The notes under the pieces are model-generated. The model saw only the letters and a list, made by a program, of their open reading frames with translations, was not told where the DNA came from and made no database searches. From the IMG/VR virus record IMGVR_UViG_3300044734_000047, positions 1 to 47,044 of that record: a stretch of DNA of 47,044 nt. One strand, given 5' to 3'. Positions 31,524 through 38,276 of this stretch are shown here, in pieces. Each line of letters begins with the position of its first letter. The stretch's first letter is position 1. The position numbers and the translations under genes are program-made. The stretch comes from a virus.

Positions 31524-31918
31524 GCCGCCTCCCGCCACTCTCTAACGGTACAAGGGGCTCCACGATCACGAAGGAAGGTGAAGGCTTCGGAGGGTGAGGT
31601 GACGACGGCAACGATCCAGCCAAGCTCCTCGAGCCGCGCGTGAACTGTCTTCTGGTCCGGGCTGAGTCGCTTGGCGCAGCCGGGGCGCTTCACCTCGATC
31701 AAGGCGTGGCCGTGGTTCCAGTAGATCGCTAGGTCGGGGAATCCGGTCTTGAGCCCGTCGCCTTTTAGGGCGCCCATCTGCTTGAAGCGCGCTGCATCGT
31801 TTCCCGCGAGGTGAGCCCCGTTCGGGATATGGGTGACGAACGTGTCGGGGAAGACGAGCCCGAGCATTTGCAGGATCGAGCGTTGTGTCTGCCGTTCGGT
31901 TGGGAGGGGGGAGGTCAT
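31520..31918 (-). CDS. VRR-NUC domain nuclease
   Basis: A 132-aa protein with the PD-(D/E)xK build of VRR-NUC enzymes: THIPNGAHLAG early, then GFPDLAIYWNHGHALIEVKRPG (in parts the catalytic D and ExK), then LSPDQKTVHARLEELGWIVAVV. Stand-alone phage VRR-NUC proteins cleave branched DNA or Holliday-type structures. It is likely a recombination or packaging resolvase. ATGA overlaps on both sides. Confidence 0.83.
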   Translation of the reverse strand: MTSPLPTERQTQRSILQMLGLVFPDTFVTHIPNGAHLAGNDAARFKQMGALKGDGLKTGFPDLAIYWNHGHALIEVKRPGCAKRLSPDQKTVHARLEELGWIVAVVTSPSEAFTFLRDRGAPCTVREWREAA

Positions 31919-32331
31919 GCCTGCTCCCTCCGACCTTTTTGGATAGAGGCGACCAAAGCCTCGGCGGGCAAAACAGTGGTCACGTGCCCCGCGCCGTTGA
32001 CCACGTAGATTTCCTTCATCCGGCCGCCGCGAATGCGCTCCGACGCGACTTGCGTGCCTTTTCTGACTTGCTCCGCTATCTCCTCTCGGATGGCGTCTAC
32101 GCTCATTCCGCGCACCCGTTCTAGGTAACGAATTACGGCGTGGTCACTCACTTCGATACCGCGACTGGGGCGGCAATCGCTCATCGCGCGTCCGATGAGG
32201 TTGAGGTGCTGCTCAGCTTCCTTTCGCGCGGCCACCCCGGCATCCTTCAGGCGCGCGTAATCCTTTCGGCGGCCGCACAGTTCGGCGTAACTAAGCCCTG
32301 CATAGGGGTTCGGGTCTAATGCCTCGCTCAT
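31915..32331 (-). CDS. phage hypothetical protein
   Basis: A 138-aa protein. It starts MSEALDPNPYAGLSYAELC and has a helical first half. The second half holds VSDHAVIRYLERVRGMSVDA, a motif seen in many phage and plasmid hypotheticals (HAVxRYLERV), reminiscent of ribonuclease toxins of the DUF4258 type (weak). Coupled by ATGA overlaps to the nuclease and to the gene at 32328. Confidence 0.6.
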   Translation of the reverse strand: MSEALDPNPYAGLSYAELCGRRKDYARLKDAGVAARKEAEQHLNLIGRAMSDCRPSRGIEVSDHAVIRYLERVRGMSVDAIREEIAEQVRKGTQVASERIRGGRMKEIYVVNGAGHVTTVLPAEALVASIQKGRREQA

Positions 32332-32822
32332 CCCGCCACCGCTCGAAGCTTGGCTACGGTATGAACATGTGGCTCCATACGAGCCGCGATAAGCCGTAGA
32401 CGGTGCTTCTCTTCCGGCACGATCTCTGGGCCGCCTGGACTATCCGGGCTTGTCGCCTTCGCATGTTCAAAGTTGAACTCGGCGCAATCGGTGTTAAGCA
32501 CATGGGCGTCACCCGAACCTTCCGGGTTCCAGTAGGCGCTTTGCTCGGCAACCTCGGTTAGATACGTGCTGGTGAACTCTGGGCCGAGGAACCTGTACAA
32601 AGAGGCAAGTTCTTCTGGCTTTATCGGCCGCCAATCGCTATGATTCGGATGGTGTCTGTAGCACTCGATCATGCGCTCCGGTATGCCAGCGCCGCGCTGA
32701 ACGTCCTTATAGGAATGCCGACAGCCGCGCCCGACGAATACGCTGAGCGCCTTACTTACGGCCTCGAAGTGGGCGTTGCGGGAAACCAAAGGCTCAATTC
32801 CCGCTGACTGCTTGTCAGACAT
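32328..32822 (-). CDS. hypothetical regulatory-type protein
   Basis: A 164-aa protein. Residues 20-60 (VSKALSVFVGRGCRHSYKDV then GIPERMIECYRHHP) look like a helix-turn-helix related to phage CII-like or XRE domains. The C-terminal part is acidic and helical. It overlaps the methyltransferase gene by eight bases. A role in early-to-late switching is possible but not proven. Confidence 0.55.
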   Translation of the reverse strand: MSDKQSAGIEPLVSRNAHFEAVSKALSVFVGRGCRHSYKDVQRGAGIPERMIECYRHHPNHSDWRPIKPEELASLYRFLGPEFTSTYLTEVAEQSAYWNPEGSGDAHVLNTDCAEFNFEHAKATSPDSPGGPEIVPEEKHRLRLIAARMEPHVHTVAKLRAVAG

Positions 32823-33438
32823 CGTTTACTCCGCCCGTGTGGAAAGGAGGCAGCAATCCAACAGCGGGGCCGCCTGTATGGGCAATGGCGGCCCCGCTAC
32901 CGGCGGAGAGGATGTTCGCCGGCGAAACAAAGCTGTTGCTGTTGGGAAGCTGGTCAGAGACTTGGTGGAGAGGCTCGAGAGGCTTCATGAAGACGAGCCA
33001 GTGAGTTTTCGCGGCGCTGCCAGAGCGGTGCCCGAAAAGCGGCCTTTCGGGCGTCATCGCCAAGACTGTTTTGATGGGCACCCGATGCTCGTTCCATTTG
33101 AAGATAAGGGTGCCGCCGGCGCACAACACCCGAAAGCATTCGGAGAAGCCGAGCGTGATTTGCTCACGCCACCCAGGTTCCAGGCGCCCATATTTCTGGG
33201 CCATTGCGCTGTTCGCCCCGTTGAACGTGTGCGGCGGGTCGAACACTACGAGAGAGAACGTCGAGTCCTCGAAGGGCAAATTGGTGAAGTCGCCAAGGAT
33301 GTCAGGATCGACGACGACTTCCCGGCCACGCGGATCGGTGCAGGTTTCCCGGCGCTTATCCAAAAACAGCGCGCGCGGGTCCGTCTTATCGAACCAGAAC
33401 ATCCGGGAGCCGCAACAAGGGTCGAGGACACGGTACAC
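32815..33438 (-). CDS. SAM-dependent DNA methyltransferase (DPPH motif)
   Basis: A 207-aa class I methyltransferase. YRVLDPCCGSRMFWF is a SAM-binding motif I variant; ALFLDKR gives the acidic residue region. LVVFDPPHTFNGANS (residues 64-78) is motif IV of amino-methyltransferases (DPPH), and CAGGTLIFKWNEHRVP follows. It probably methylates adenine or cytosine N4 in phage DNA to escape restriction. Start GTG 33438 follows the TAG of the Cys-rich gene without any gap. Confidence 0.78.
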   Translation of the reverse strand: MYRVLDPCCGSRMFWFDKTDPRALFLDKRRETCTDPRGREVVVDPDILGDFTNLPFEDSTFSLVVFDPPHTFNGANSAMAQKYGRLEPGWREQITLGFSECFRVLCAGGTLIFKWNEHRVPIKTVLAMTPERPLFGHRSGSAAKTHWLVFMKPLEPLHQVSDQLPNSNSFVSPANILSAGSGAAIAHTGGPAVGLLPPFHTGGVNDV

Positions 33439-33531
33439 CTACCCCTCCCTCCGCAACGGGCATCCATTGGCCTTACAGCCCTTGGTGCCGTGACAGTTGA
33501 GGATGGGGCAGAGACGGGGGGAGTTGCGCAT
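33439..33531 (-). CDS. 30-aa Cys-rich zinc-knuckle peptide
   Basis: A tiny frame packed between two methyltransferase genes with no spacer at either end. It reads MRNSPRLCPILNCHGTKGC, then KANGCPLRREG. Four Cys at residues 8, 13, 19 and 24 and a His at 14 could bind one zinc ion. The exact fit between the stop and start of its neighbours argues that it is translated. Possible small partner of one methyltransferase. Confidence 0.6.
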   Translation of the reverse strand: MRNSPRLCPILNCHGTKGCKANGCPLRREG

Positions 33532-34089
33532 TCAAGCAGCCTCGCGTCCGACAAAGACGGCGGGCGCTGCCGATCGAGCGTCAAAGAGATACCAGGCGCA
33601 ATTGTCCTTGCCGGTGAACGCGGAGTCGGGGATCCATTTGACCCGGCCGACGCTGACGATTTTCCGGCACAAAGGCAGGTAGGGCGCGGCTTGGCGGGTG
33701 TGCATCCAGTCGGCGTCGAAAAGGAGCCATGTCGGCAGAATCGATGCGAGGTTCTGCACAATGGGGTGGAGATAATCTCGCGTCCAAGGCGGGTTGGTGA
33801 TATAGAAGTCGGCGCTGGACTCCTCGATCGTTCGCGCGTCGCCCCAGAGGATTCGACCCGTGAACTGTGCGAGCCCGTCTGGCCCGACATCTCCTCGAGG
33901 CTCAATGTCCTGAGCCGCAACACACTGATGGCCGGCGCTTTCGAGGTGGCCGATCAAGGCCCCATCGCCAGCGCACGGCTCAATGAACGTCGAGCATGGC
34001 GGCAAATGCTGCAGCAGGGGTGCGACGGCGGCAAATGGGGTCGGGTAGAAATCCCGCTCCCGGCGCTCGAAGGTGGACCGCTTGCCCAT
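33532..34089 (-). CDS. SAM-dependent DNA adenine methyltransferase-like protein (NPPW motif)
   Basis: A 185-aa protein. RDFYPTPFAAVAPLLQHL and FIEPCAGDGALIGHL (motif I) resemble phage N6-adenine methyltransferases and related proteins that start with a YPTP box. FYITNPPWTRDYLHPI (residues 94-109) is motif IV, NPPW. Its partner may be the second methyltransferase two genes on. There is no restriction enzyme nearby, so this is likely an anti-restriction or regulatory modification. Confidence 0.8.
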   Translation of the reverse strand: MGKRSTFERRERDFYPTPFAAVAPLLQHLPPCSTFIEPCAGDGALIGHLESAGHQCVAAQDIEPRGDVGPDGLAQFTGRILWGDARTIEESSADFYITNPPWTRDYLHPIVQNLASILPTWLLFDADWMHTRQAAPYLPLCRKIVSVGRVKWIPDSAFTGKDNCAWYLFDARSAAPAVFVGREAA

Positions 34090-34242
34090 CTACTTCGCCT
34101 GCCAGCCGAGTTGCCGCCTGATCTGGGCGAAGAGCGATTTGCCGCGCGACTCCGGCACACCCGTTTCGCGCGCGGCTCGGCTTACATCCCCATGCTCGGA
34201 AAGATGCTCGGCGAAGGTGGAGAGGGTCCCCGGGGTGGTCAT
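34090..34242 (-). CDS. small HTH-like protein
   Basis: A 50-aa basic protein starting MTTPGTLSTFAEHLSEHGDV. SRAARETGVPESRGKSLFAQI has the shape of a helix-turn-helix: AARETGV.ES followed by a recognition helix. It ends directly against the next ATG and begins in an ATGA overlap. Possible early regulator. Confidence 0.6.
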   Translation of the reverse strand: MTTPGTLSTFAEHLSEHGDVSRAARETGVPESRGKSLFAQIRRQLGWQAK

Positions 34243-34568
34243 GCCGCAAAAACCGAGCGATTAACCGAGGTTAGTTGCGAGGCGCGGGCTTTGCGTGCAG
34301 GTGAGTCGCAAGCGCCTGACGGGCTGGGCGATTCTCCGTGGTTAGGAGAGATGCTTTGCAGACCGATGTTGTTGTCCATCTGGACGGGCCGCCCGCGATC
34401 CAAATCCGCAAAGGGGTCGCGCGCGTTATCGACAAAACGGGCGGAATACGGATCGAGCGGGCGATGGCCCTTGAGGACCTTCAGGCATATGTTGAGCGCG
34501 GGCGCCGCGCGCTTGAGCGCTACTCCAACGGTGAGAGCGACGTCATCGAGGGCACCTGAGCCGTTCAC
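34239..34568 (-). CDS. hypothetical early protein
   Basis: A 109-aa frame from GTG 34568, in a GTGA overlap with the Cro-like stop, and with an ATGA overlap at its end. It begins VNGSGALDDVALTVGVALKR. No domain recognised. An antisense frame on the plus strand (34338-34559) looks almost as protein-like; I prefer this one because it is coupled to genes on both sides. Confidence 0.5.
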   Translation of the reverse strand: MNGSGALDDVALTVGVALKRAAPALNICLKVLKGHRPLDPYSARFVDNARDPFADLDRGRPVQMDNNIGLQSISPNHGESPSPSGACDSPARKARASQLTSVNRSVFAA

Positions 34569-34762
34569 GCGGCTTGCGCTTCAAACAGTTGCGGGAGAGG
34601 AACTTCCTTCTTCCGGGCCAGTGCGCGCAGGCCATCCCTCCTCCACTTCGGTATTGAGTTGGTCGATTTCCAGCTCGATACCGTTGTCGGTGCTAAATCC
34701 AGGGCGGTGGCGACCGCTACCGTGCCGCCAAGCGCATCGATGAATTGCTCGATCGTCTGCAT
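34565..34762 (-). CDS. Cro-like repressor
   Basis: A 65-aa protein. MQTIEQFIDALGGTVAVATA then LDLAPTTVSSWKSTNSIPKW is the YdaS/Cro-type helix-turn-helix, with the recognition helix around TTVSSWK. The ATG at 34762 lies only one or two bases past the expected transcription start of PL, so the mRNA may be leaderless. It is the first gene of the minus-strand early operon and faces the CI-like repressor gene across the operator region. Confidence 0.78.
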   Translation of the reverse strand: MQTIEQFIDALGGTVAVATALDLAPTTVSSWKSTNSIPKWRRDGLRALARKKEVPLPQLFEAQAA

Positions 34763-34769
34763 GCCCGTG

Positions 34770-34798
34770 ATGTTACGATATCCGTAACTTCCATGCAA
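34770..34798 (-). promoter_or_regulatory. early promoter PL with operator O1
   Basis: On the minus strand TTGCAT (34798-34793), a 17-base spacer and TAACAT (34775-34770) form a sigma70 promoter driving the Cro-like gene. The spacer and -10 contain the 17-bp palindrome at 34772-34788, with arms GTTACG and CGTAAC around ATATC. Repressor binding there would block the polymerase. The design is the mirror of PR at 36065-36093. Confidence 0.75.
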
Positions 34799-34804
34799 CA
34801 GCAA

Positions 34805-34821
34805 AATACGATAACCGTCAT
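34805..34821. promoter_or_regulatory. operator O2 (degenerate)
   Basis: AATACGATAACCGTCAT, a variant of the O1 palindrome that keeps TACGATA and CCGT. It lies 16 bases from O1 toward the repressor gene. Together with O3 it could allow cooperative repressor binding and autoregulation. Confidence 0.5.
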
Positions 34822-34830
34822 CGACAGCCT

Positions 34831-34847
34831 GTTACGGTTTCCGCACT
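34831..34847. promoter_or_regulatory. operator O3 (one good half-site)
   Basis: GTTACGGTTTCCGCACT has one perfect half-site (GTTACGG) and a poor second half. It lies nine bases before the ATG of the repressor gene, where binding could repress the repressor's own synthesis. Confidence 0.45.
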
Positions 34848-34855
34848 CTGCGGGG

Positions 34856-35542
34856 ATGGTCACGCATGACGAAATTCGGGCCGAGCTGATCCGCCAAATC
34901 GATGCGAAGCGGATCAAGCAGGTAGATGTCGCCCGCAAGCTTGGAATTGCCGCCGCAAGAGTCGCAGAAATCAGAAGCGGCCTCCGCAGGGTCCAGCCCG
35001 CAGAAATGCCGACGCTCGCCGAAATGCTCGGCCTAGCTGAAAGTCCGAAGTCGGCGCCTAGGCAGGTGGAGTCTACGTCCTTCATTCCGAACTGGGGAAG
35101 GGTGGCACAGGGAGTATGGATCGAGCAAACTGAGGCGCGAGACGAGCAGGATTTCGTCCCTTACGATCGACTAAAAGGGGACCCACCCCCGACAGACCTT
35201 TTTGCTGTGACGCCAGAGGGCACCAGCATGAACAAGGTGTTCGGCCCAAACACTCACTTGATCTGCCGAAGAATCCCTTTCGCGATAGGCTCATTCAAGC
35301 CGGGAAATTATGTCATCGTGGAGAGGACTGCACACGACCTGGTTGAGCTAACCTGTAAGCGTGTCGAGGTCGATGGAGAGGGCGTTTATTGGCTGCACAG
35401 CGAATCTAGTGATCCACGGTATCAAGATCCATGGCGCATAGGCAGACCCGATGAAGCGCACCACGCAGATGACGTGGAAATAAGGGTGATAGGAAAGGTG
35501 ATCCGAGCGGTTAGGAACTTCGAGAGTGTCGGAAAAGACTGA
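34856..35542 (+). CDS. CI-like repressor with S24/LexA peptidase domain
   Basis: A 228-aa protein. The N-terminal HTH (DAKRIKQVDVARKLGIAAAR then VAEIRSG) is followed by a LexA-type latent peptidase. The Ser is in PEGTSMNKV (S124) and the Lys in ELTCKRVEVDG (K168), spaced 44 residues, close to lambda CI. A possible self-cleavage site lies in the linker around residues 85-95. It keeps the lysogenic state by binding O1-O5 and is destroyed in the SOS response. The gene stands between two divergent early promoters, as cI does in lambda. Confidence 0.85.
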   Translation: MVTHDEIRAELIRQIDAKRIKQVDVARKLGIAAARVAEIRSGLRRVQPAEMPTLAEMLGLAESPKSAPRQVESTSFIPNWGRVAQGVWIEQTEARDEQDFVPYDRLKGDPPPTDLFAVTPEGTSMNKVFGPNTHLICRRIPFAIGSFKPGNYVIVERTAHDLVELTCKRVEVDGEGVYWLHSESSDPRYQDPWRIGRPDEAHHADDVEIRVIGKVIRAVRNFESVGKD

Positions 35543-36050
35543 GGAAACCTTAGGGTGCGTCTTGCTAGTCGCCGGAGTAGTGGCCGGTGGCTGGTGGTTG
35601 TACAGCCACTATGAAATTAGGAAGGTTGACCAAGCCCCCGTTGCGGTCATCAGACCGGCCGGGCTGATACAGATTTCCGCGATGCCGGACGGAACAGTTT
35701 GGCGCCTTGATGCGGACTCCGTAAGTGGCACCAAGGACATGCGTCAGGCGTGGGTACGAGAGGATCATAGCAAGGAGGCTGGCGCCACCTACAAAGAGGT
35801 AGCCGTGCTCTACCGCGTTAACTGTCAGACCACCGCTTTTCAGACCCTTAAACGTATATACTACGACGCGACCGGCCAAGTGCAATTCTCTATGAGCGGT
35901 GCGGTGTTGGGAAAGGACCCCGACTATGCGCCTCCTAATACTTACCTTGGTACCGTGGTTTCAGAGGCGTGCCGCCCAGAGTACGGCTCTCCCGTCGCGC
36001 CGTCCCCTCCGCCCATTATCATCACTCCCACCGCGCCATCGCAAAAATAA
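35526..36050 (+). CDS. membrane-anchored protein, Adhesin_E-like domain, in rex-like position
   Basis: A 174-aa protein. Residues 8-27 (LGCVLLVAGVVAGGWWLYSH) form one N-terminal membrane anchor. The periplasmic part (VWRLDADSVSG, AVLYRVNCQTTAFQTLKRIY, LGTVVSEAC) resembles the surface-adhesin protein E fold with a likely Cys pair. It overlaps the repressor gene end, so it is made in the lysogen. Genes in this place (lambda rexAB, sie genes) often exclude other phages. It may change the host envelope or block superinfection. Confidence 0.65.
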   Translation: MSEKTEETLGCVLLVAGVVAGGWWLYSHYEIRKVDQAPVAVIRPAGLIQISAMPDGTVWRLDADSVSGTKDMRQAWVREDHSKEAGATYKEVAVLYRVNCQTTAFQTLKRIYYDATGQVQFSMSGAVLGKDPDYAPPNTYLGTVVSEACRPEYGSPVAPSPPPIIITPTAPSQK

Positions 36051-36066
36051 TTACGATTTCCGTATT
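36050..36066. promoter_or_regulatory. operator O4
   Basis: ATTACGATTTCCGTATT, an imperfect palindrome with arms related to GTTACG/CGTAAC. It touches the -35 box of PR and lies 8 bases before O5. Two adjacent sites would favour cooperative repressor binding. Confidence 0.6.
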
Positions 36067-36093
36067 GACCTAGCGTTACGGATATCGTAACAA
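36065..36093 (+). promoter_or_regulatory. early promoter PR with operator O5
   Basis: TTGACC (36065-36070), a 17-base spacer and TAACAA (36088-36093) form a strong sigma70 promoter. GTTACGGATATCGTAAC at 36075-36091 is the exact reverse complement of O1 and covers spacer and -10. A start near 36100 leaves a leader of about 24 bases with GCGGAG before the ATG at 36124. It should drive the whole plus-strand early operon. Confidence 0.8.
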
Positions 36094-36123
36094 GGCTCCC
36101 GTACCCAACCGCGGAGCCCCACG

Positions 36124-36915
36124 ATGCAGTCAGCCCCCCTAATCGACGAGAAGCGCTGGCAGGAAGTCCAGAAACGCGGCCTCGCGACCGGAGCCCACTC
36201 GACCCCGAAGCAGGGCATGTGTGCGATGGAGGCCGTCGCCTATATCCGCCGCCAGCCTCATTCCGATCGCCCGCCCTGCGTCTCGCCGGTGATCGCCGCG
36301 TTCATGCGCTCTTGGAACGACGGCCTGCCCGACAACGAGCGGCACATTCTCCTCCCGCTGCTCCCGAAGTTGATCGACACTGCCGCTCCGGCCCTGGAAG
36401 AGCGACGCTCGCTGATGGCCGCGGACTGGCTGGTCCGCGTTCACACCCCCGCATGGCTTCGGCTGGCTGGGCTGAACGATAACGCCGACGCGCTGGAAAG
36501 CCTGCCCGAGATCATCGCCATGGCGCAAGTGCCCACGATCCGAGGGCCGATAGAGGCGGCAAGAAAAAATTCGGCCGCCGCATGGGACGCCGCACGGGCC
36601 GCCGCATGGGACGCCGCACGGGACGCCGCACGGGACGCCGCACGGGACGCCGCACGGGACGCCGCATGGGCCGCCGCATGGGACGCCGCACGGGACGCCG
36701 CACGGGACGCCGCACGGGACGCCGCACGGGACGCCGCATGGGCCGCCGCATGGGACGCCGCACGGGACGCCGCACGGGACGCCGCATGGGCCGCCGCATG
36801 GGACGCCGCACGGGACGCCGCAAAAGCGAAACTCGATCCGACCCGCCTTCAGCTTCAGCAGTCCGCCGTTACGCTGGTTGAGCGCATGTGCGCCCTGTCC
36901 GGCGGGGAGTCCTAA
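36124..36915 (+). CDS. first PR gene: Ala-rich AARD/AAWD repeat protein
   Basis: A 263-aa protein. Residues 1-140 form a globular part (MEAVAYIRRQPHSDRPP, LLPKLIDTAAPALEERRSLM, LVRVHTPAWLRLAGL) of a type common in phages and sometimes linked to immunity-like proteins. Residues 151-233 are about 20 tetrads of the form AA(R/W)(D/A), which should make one long amphipathic helix with Arg/Asp bridges. It is the first gene behind PR, thus strongly expressed after induction. Function unknown. Confidence 0.7.
   Translation: MQSAPLIDEKRWQEVQKRGLATGAHSTPKQGMCAMEAVAYIRRQPHSDRPPCVSPVIAAFMRSWNDGLPDNERHILLPLLPKLIDTAAPALEERRSLMAADWLVRVHTPAWLRLAGLNDNADALESLPEIIAMAQVPTIRGPIEAARKNSAAAWDAARAAAWDAARDAARDAARDAARDAAWAAAWDAARDAARDAARDAARDAAWAAAWDAARDAARDAAWAAAWDAARDAAKAKLDPTRLQLQQSAVTLVERMCALSGGES
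36574..36822 (+). repeat. 12-bp tandem repeat with 72-bp higher-order period
   Basis: About 20 copies of a 12-bp unit GCCGCACGGGAC or its variants GCCGCATGGGAC and GCCGCATGGGCC. Units are ordered in blocks that begin with two W units and continue with up to four R units; two blocks are full and two are shortened, as expected from slippage or unequal recombination. All six frames stay open here, so frames on the other strand are artefacts. Confidence 0.9.
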
Positions 36916-36918
36916 CCC

Positions 36919-37305
36919 ATGGCCTCCCCAACCGATCAGAGATTGTCGCAGGGTGATACGCCGACCCTAACGGGGCCGTGGTCGTTTCGTTACTTCATGG
37001 AGCCGGTTGGTAAACACGACGACAACTTCCACCTTATTGACGGCCCAGAAGGTGACCAAGGCAGCAGCATTCTCGAAGGATCATTCGTCTTTCCGGGAAC
37101 GCATTCTGAGGCGCTGAAGTACGCTCGCCTGATCGCCTCGGCGCCGGAACTGTACGAGGCTGACGACGACGCGGCTGATTTCCTGATAGCCAATTACGGC
37201 AGCGTTGCCGACCCGAACAACCGCGACGGCTGGTCATGCCCGGACGCTTACGCAGTTTATCAAAAGCTCGTCGCAGCCACAAGCAAAGCCAGAGGGGAAG
37301 CCTGA
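36919..37305 (+). CDS. hypothetical early protein
   Basis: A 128-aa acidic protein. The phrase ALKYARLIASAPELYEADDD is typical of a large group of phage early proteins with unknown function. An N-terminal beta-rich half (WSFRYFMEPVGKHDDNFHLI) precedes it. It ends in a TGATG overlap with the next gene. Confidence 0.65.
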   Translation: MASPTDQRLSQGDTPTLTGPWSFRYFMEPVGKHDDNFHLIDGPEGDQGSSILEGSFVFPGTHSEALKYARLIASAPELYEADDDAADFLIANYGSVADPNNRDGWSCPDAYAVYQKLVAATSKARGEA

Positions 37306-37496
37306 TGCACCCCGGCGACAATAGCGAGTGGATCGAGTGGGGCGGTGGCGAGTGTCCGGTAGGGCAGGAGACGGAGGTGGAAATTCGCCTTCGTGTCACC
37401 GGCGCCGAGTCAGTCATTACGGCCGCCAACTGCGACTGGCTCCATGTCGGCGACGGCTTTGGCGACATCATCGCCTACCGCGTGGTGTCGAAATGA
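37305..37496 (+). CDS. small hypothetical early protein
   Basis: A 63-aa protein (MHPGDNSEWIEWGGGECPVG), probably a small beta fold, with the ending FGDIIAYRVVSK. Phage proteins with the WIEWxGGxCPV start and IxAYRV end are frequent and may bind nucleic acid or sugars. One-base overlap at the start and ATGA at the end. Confidence 0.6.
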   Translation: MHPGDNSEWIEWGGGECPVGQETEVEIRLRVTGAESVITAANCDWLHVGDGFGDIIAYRVVSK

Positions 37497-37675
37497 CCGC
37501 CGCCCGTCCCCCTCGCAATGGACCGCCCGGCGTGTTCCACGTTCGCGCCGACAGGCTGCCCAAGGTGCGCGCGCAATATCCGAACGCCGCCATCATTCGC
37601 CCGGATGTGCCCGGACAGAGCTACATCGTGTTCGGCACGGTCTACGACGCGCTCCCGCTGGAGCTTCGGCTGTGA
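37493..37675 (+). CDS. small hypothetical early protein
   Basis: A 60-aa protein starting MTAARPPRNGPPGVFHVRAD with a basic N-terminus and GQSYIVFGTVYDALP near the end. Coupled by ATGA and GTGA overlaps on its two sides. No family known to me. Confidence 0.55.
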   Translation: MTAARPPRNGPPGVFHVRADRLPKVRAQYPNAAIIRPDVPGQSYIVFGTVYDALPLELRL

Positions 37676-37941
37676 CAGCTCTCTGGAGAGACAGTTCCGG
37701 CAAGGCCGTCTCCGCACGGAACAACGGCCCTCTGATCCTGCCCGCGAGCGTCCAGCTTGCCCGCCTGGATGAGGTGATCGCCAAGGCCATCGCCGCTCGA
37801 CGCGAGGCCTCAGAAAACAACCTGTTCGCCAGCAAGGCGGGCAAGGAACTGGTCAACGCCATGTTCGAACTGACCGAGGTCGATGGGCTCTACGACTTGG
37901 CTCGTGATGTCGGGTTCTTCCTGCCGGGAGGGGAACAGTGA
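37672..37941 (+). CDS. small hypothetical early protein
   Basis: An 89-aa, mostly helical protein from GTG 37672 in a GTGA overlap. VQLARLDEVIAKAIAARREA and GKELVNAMFELTEVDGLYDL suggest two helices joined by a loop. No catalytic motif visible. Confidence 0.6.
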   Translation: MTALWRDSSGKAVSARNNGPLILPASVQLARLDEVIAKAIAARREASENNLFASKAGKELVNAMFELTEVDGLYDLARDVGFFLPGGEQ

Positions 37942-38276
37942 GCGAGATAGCCGATATTCTGGATCGGGCGGCTGACCTGATCGAGCCGGAAGGGGCTTGG
38001 GTGCGTAGAGAATATGCCGTCACTCGTTCGGGCTATCCCATCTCTGTGCTCAGCGACAAAGCATGCCGGTTTTGTGGGGTAGGGGCGATCATGCGCGCTA
38101 CCGAAACGGGTAATGCACGCCTGCTTCTTCGTAAGATTGCCGGACTGCCAGCCCTCTTGGGATTCGGTAGCCTATCTTCGTTCTATGACTGGAACGACGT
38201 CAAGAGCCGCACCCAAGCTGAGGTTGTCGCTGCGCTTCGTGAAGCCGCCGCCAAAGCCCGTGGAGACACGGCATGA
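37938..38276 (+). CDS. DUF6197-like protein
   Basis: A 112-aa protein from GTG 37938. IADILDRAADLIEPEGAWVR at the start, CRFCGVGAIMRAT in the middle and YDWNDVKSRTQAEVVAALREA at the end match the layout of the DUF6197 family, common in phages and actinobacterial genomes. Function unknown. Four-base overlaps at both ends. Confidence 0.65.
   Translation: MSEIADILDRAADLIEPEGAWVRREYAVTRSGYPISVLSDKACRFCGVGAIMRATETGNARLLLRKIAGLPALLGFGSLSSFYDWNDVKSRTQAEVVAALREAAAKARGDTA

Noticed and set aside
34338-34559. Plus-strand 73-aa frame antisense to the 34239 gene.
   Set aside because: Protein-like, but it is not coupled to any gene and points against PL; kept as alternative only.
36512-36881. Long frames on both strands coding for MRRPVRRP- and GRRTGRRM-type repeats.
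   Set aside because: Caused by the 12-bp tandem repeat, which keeps all frames open.
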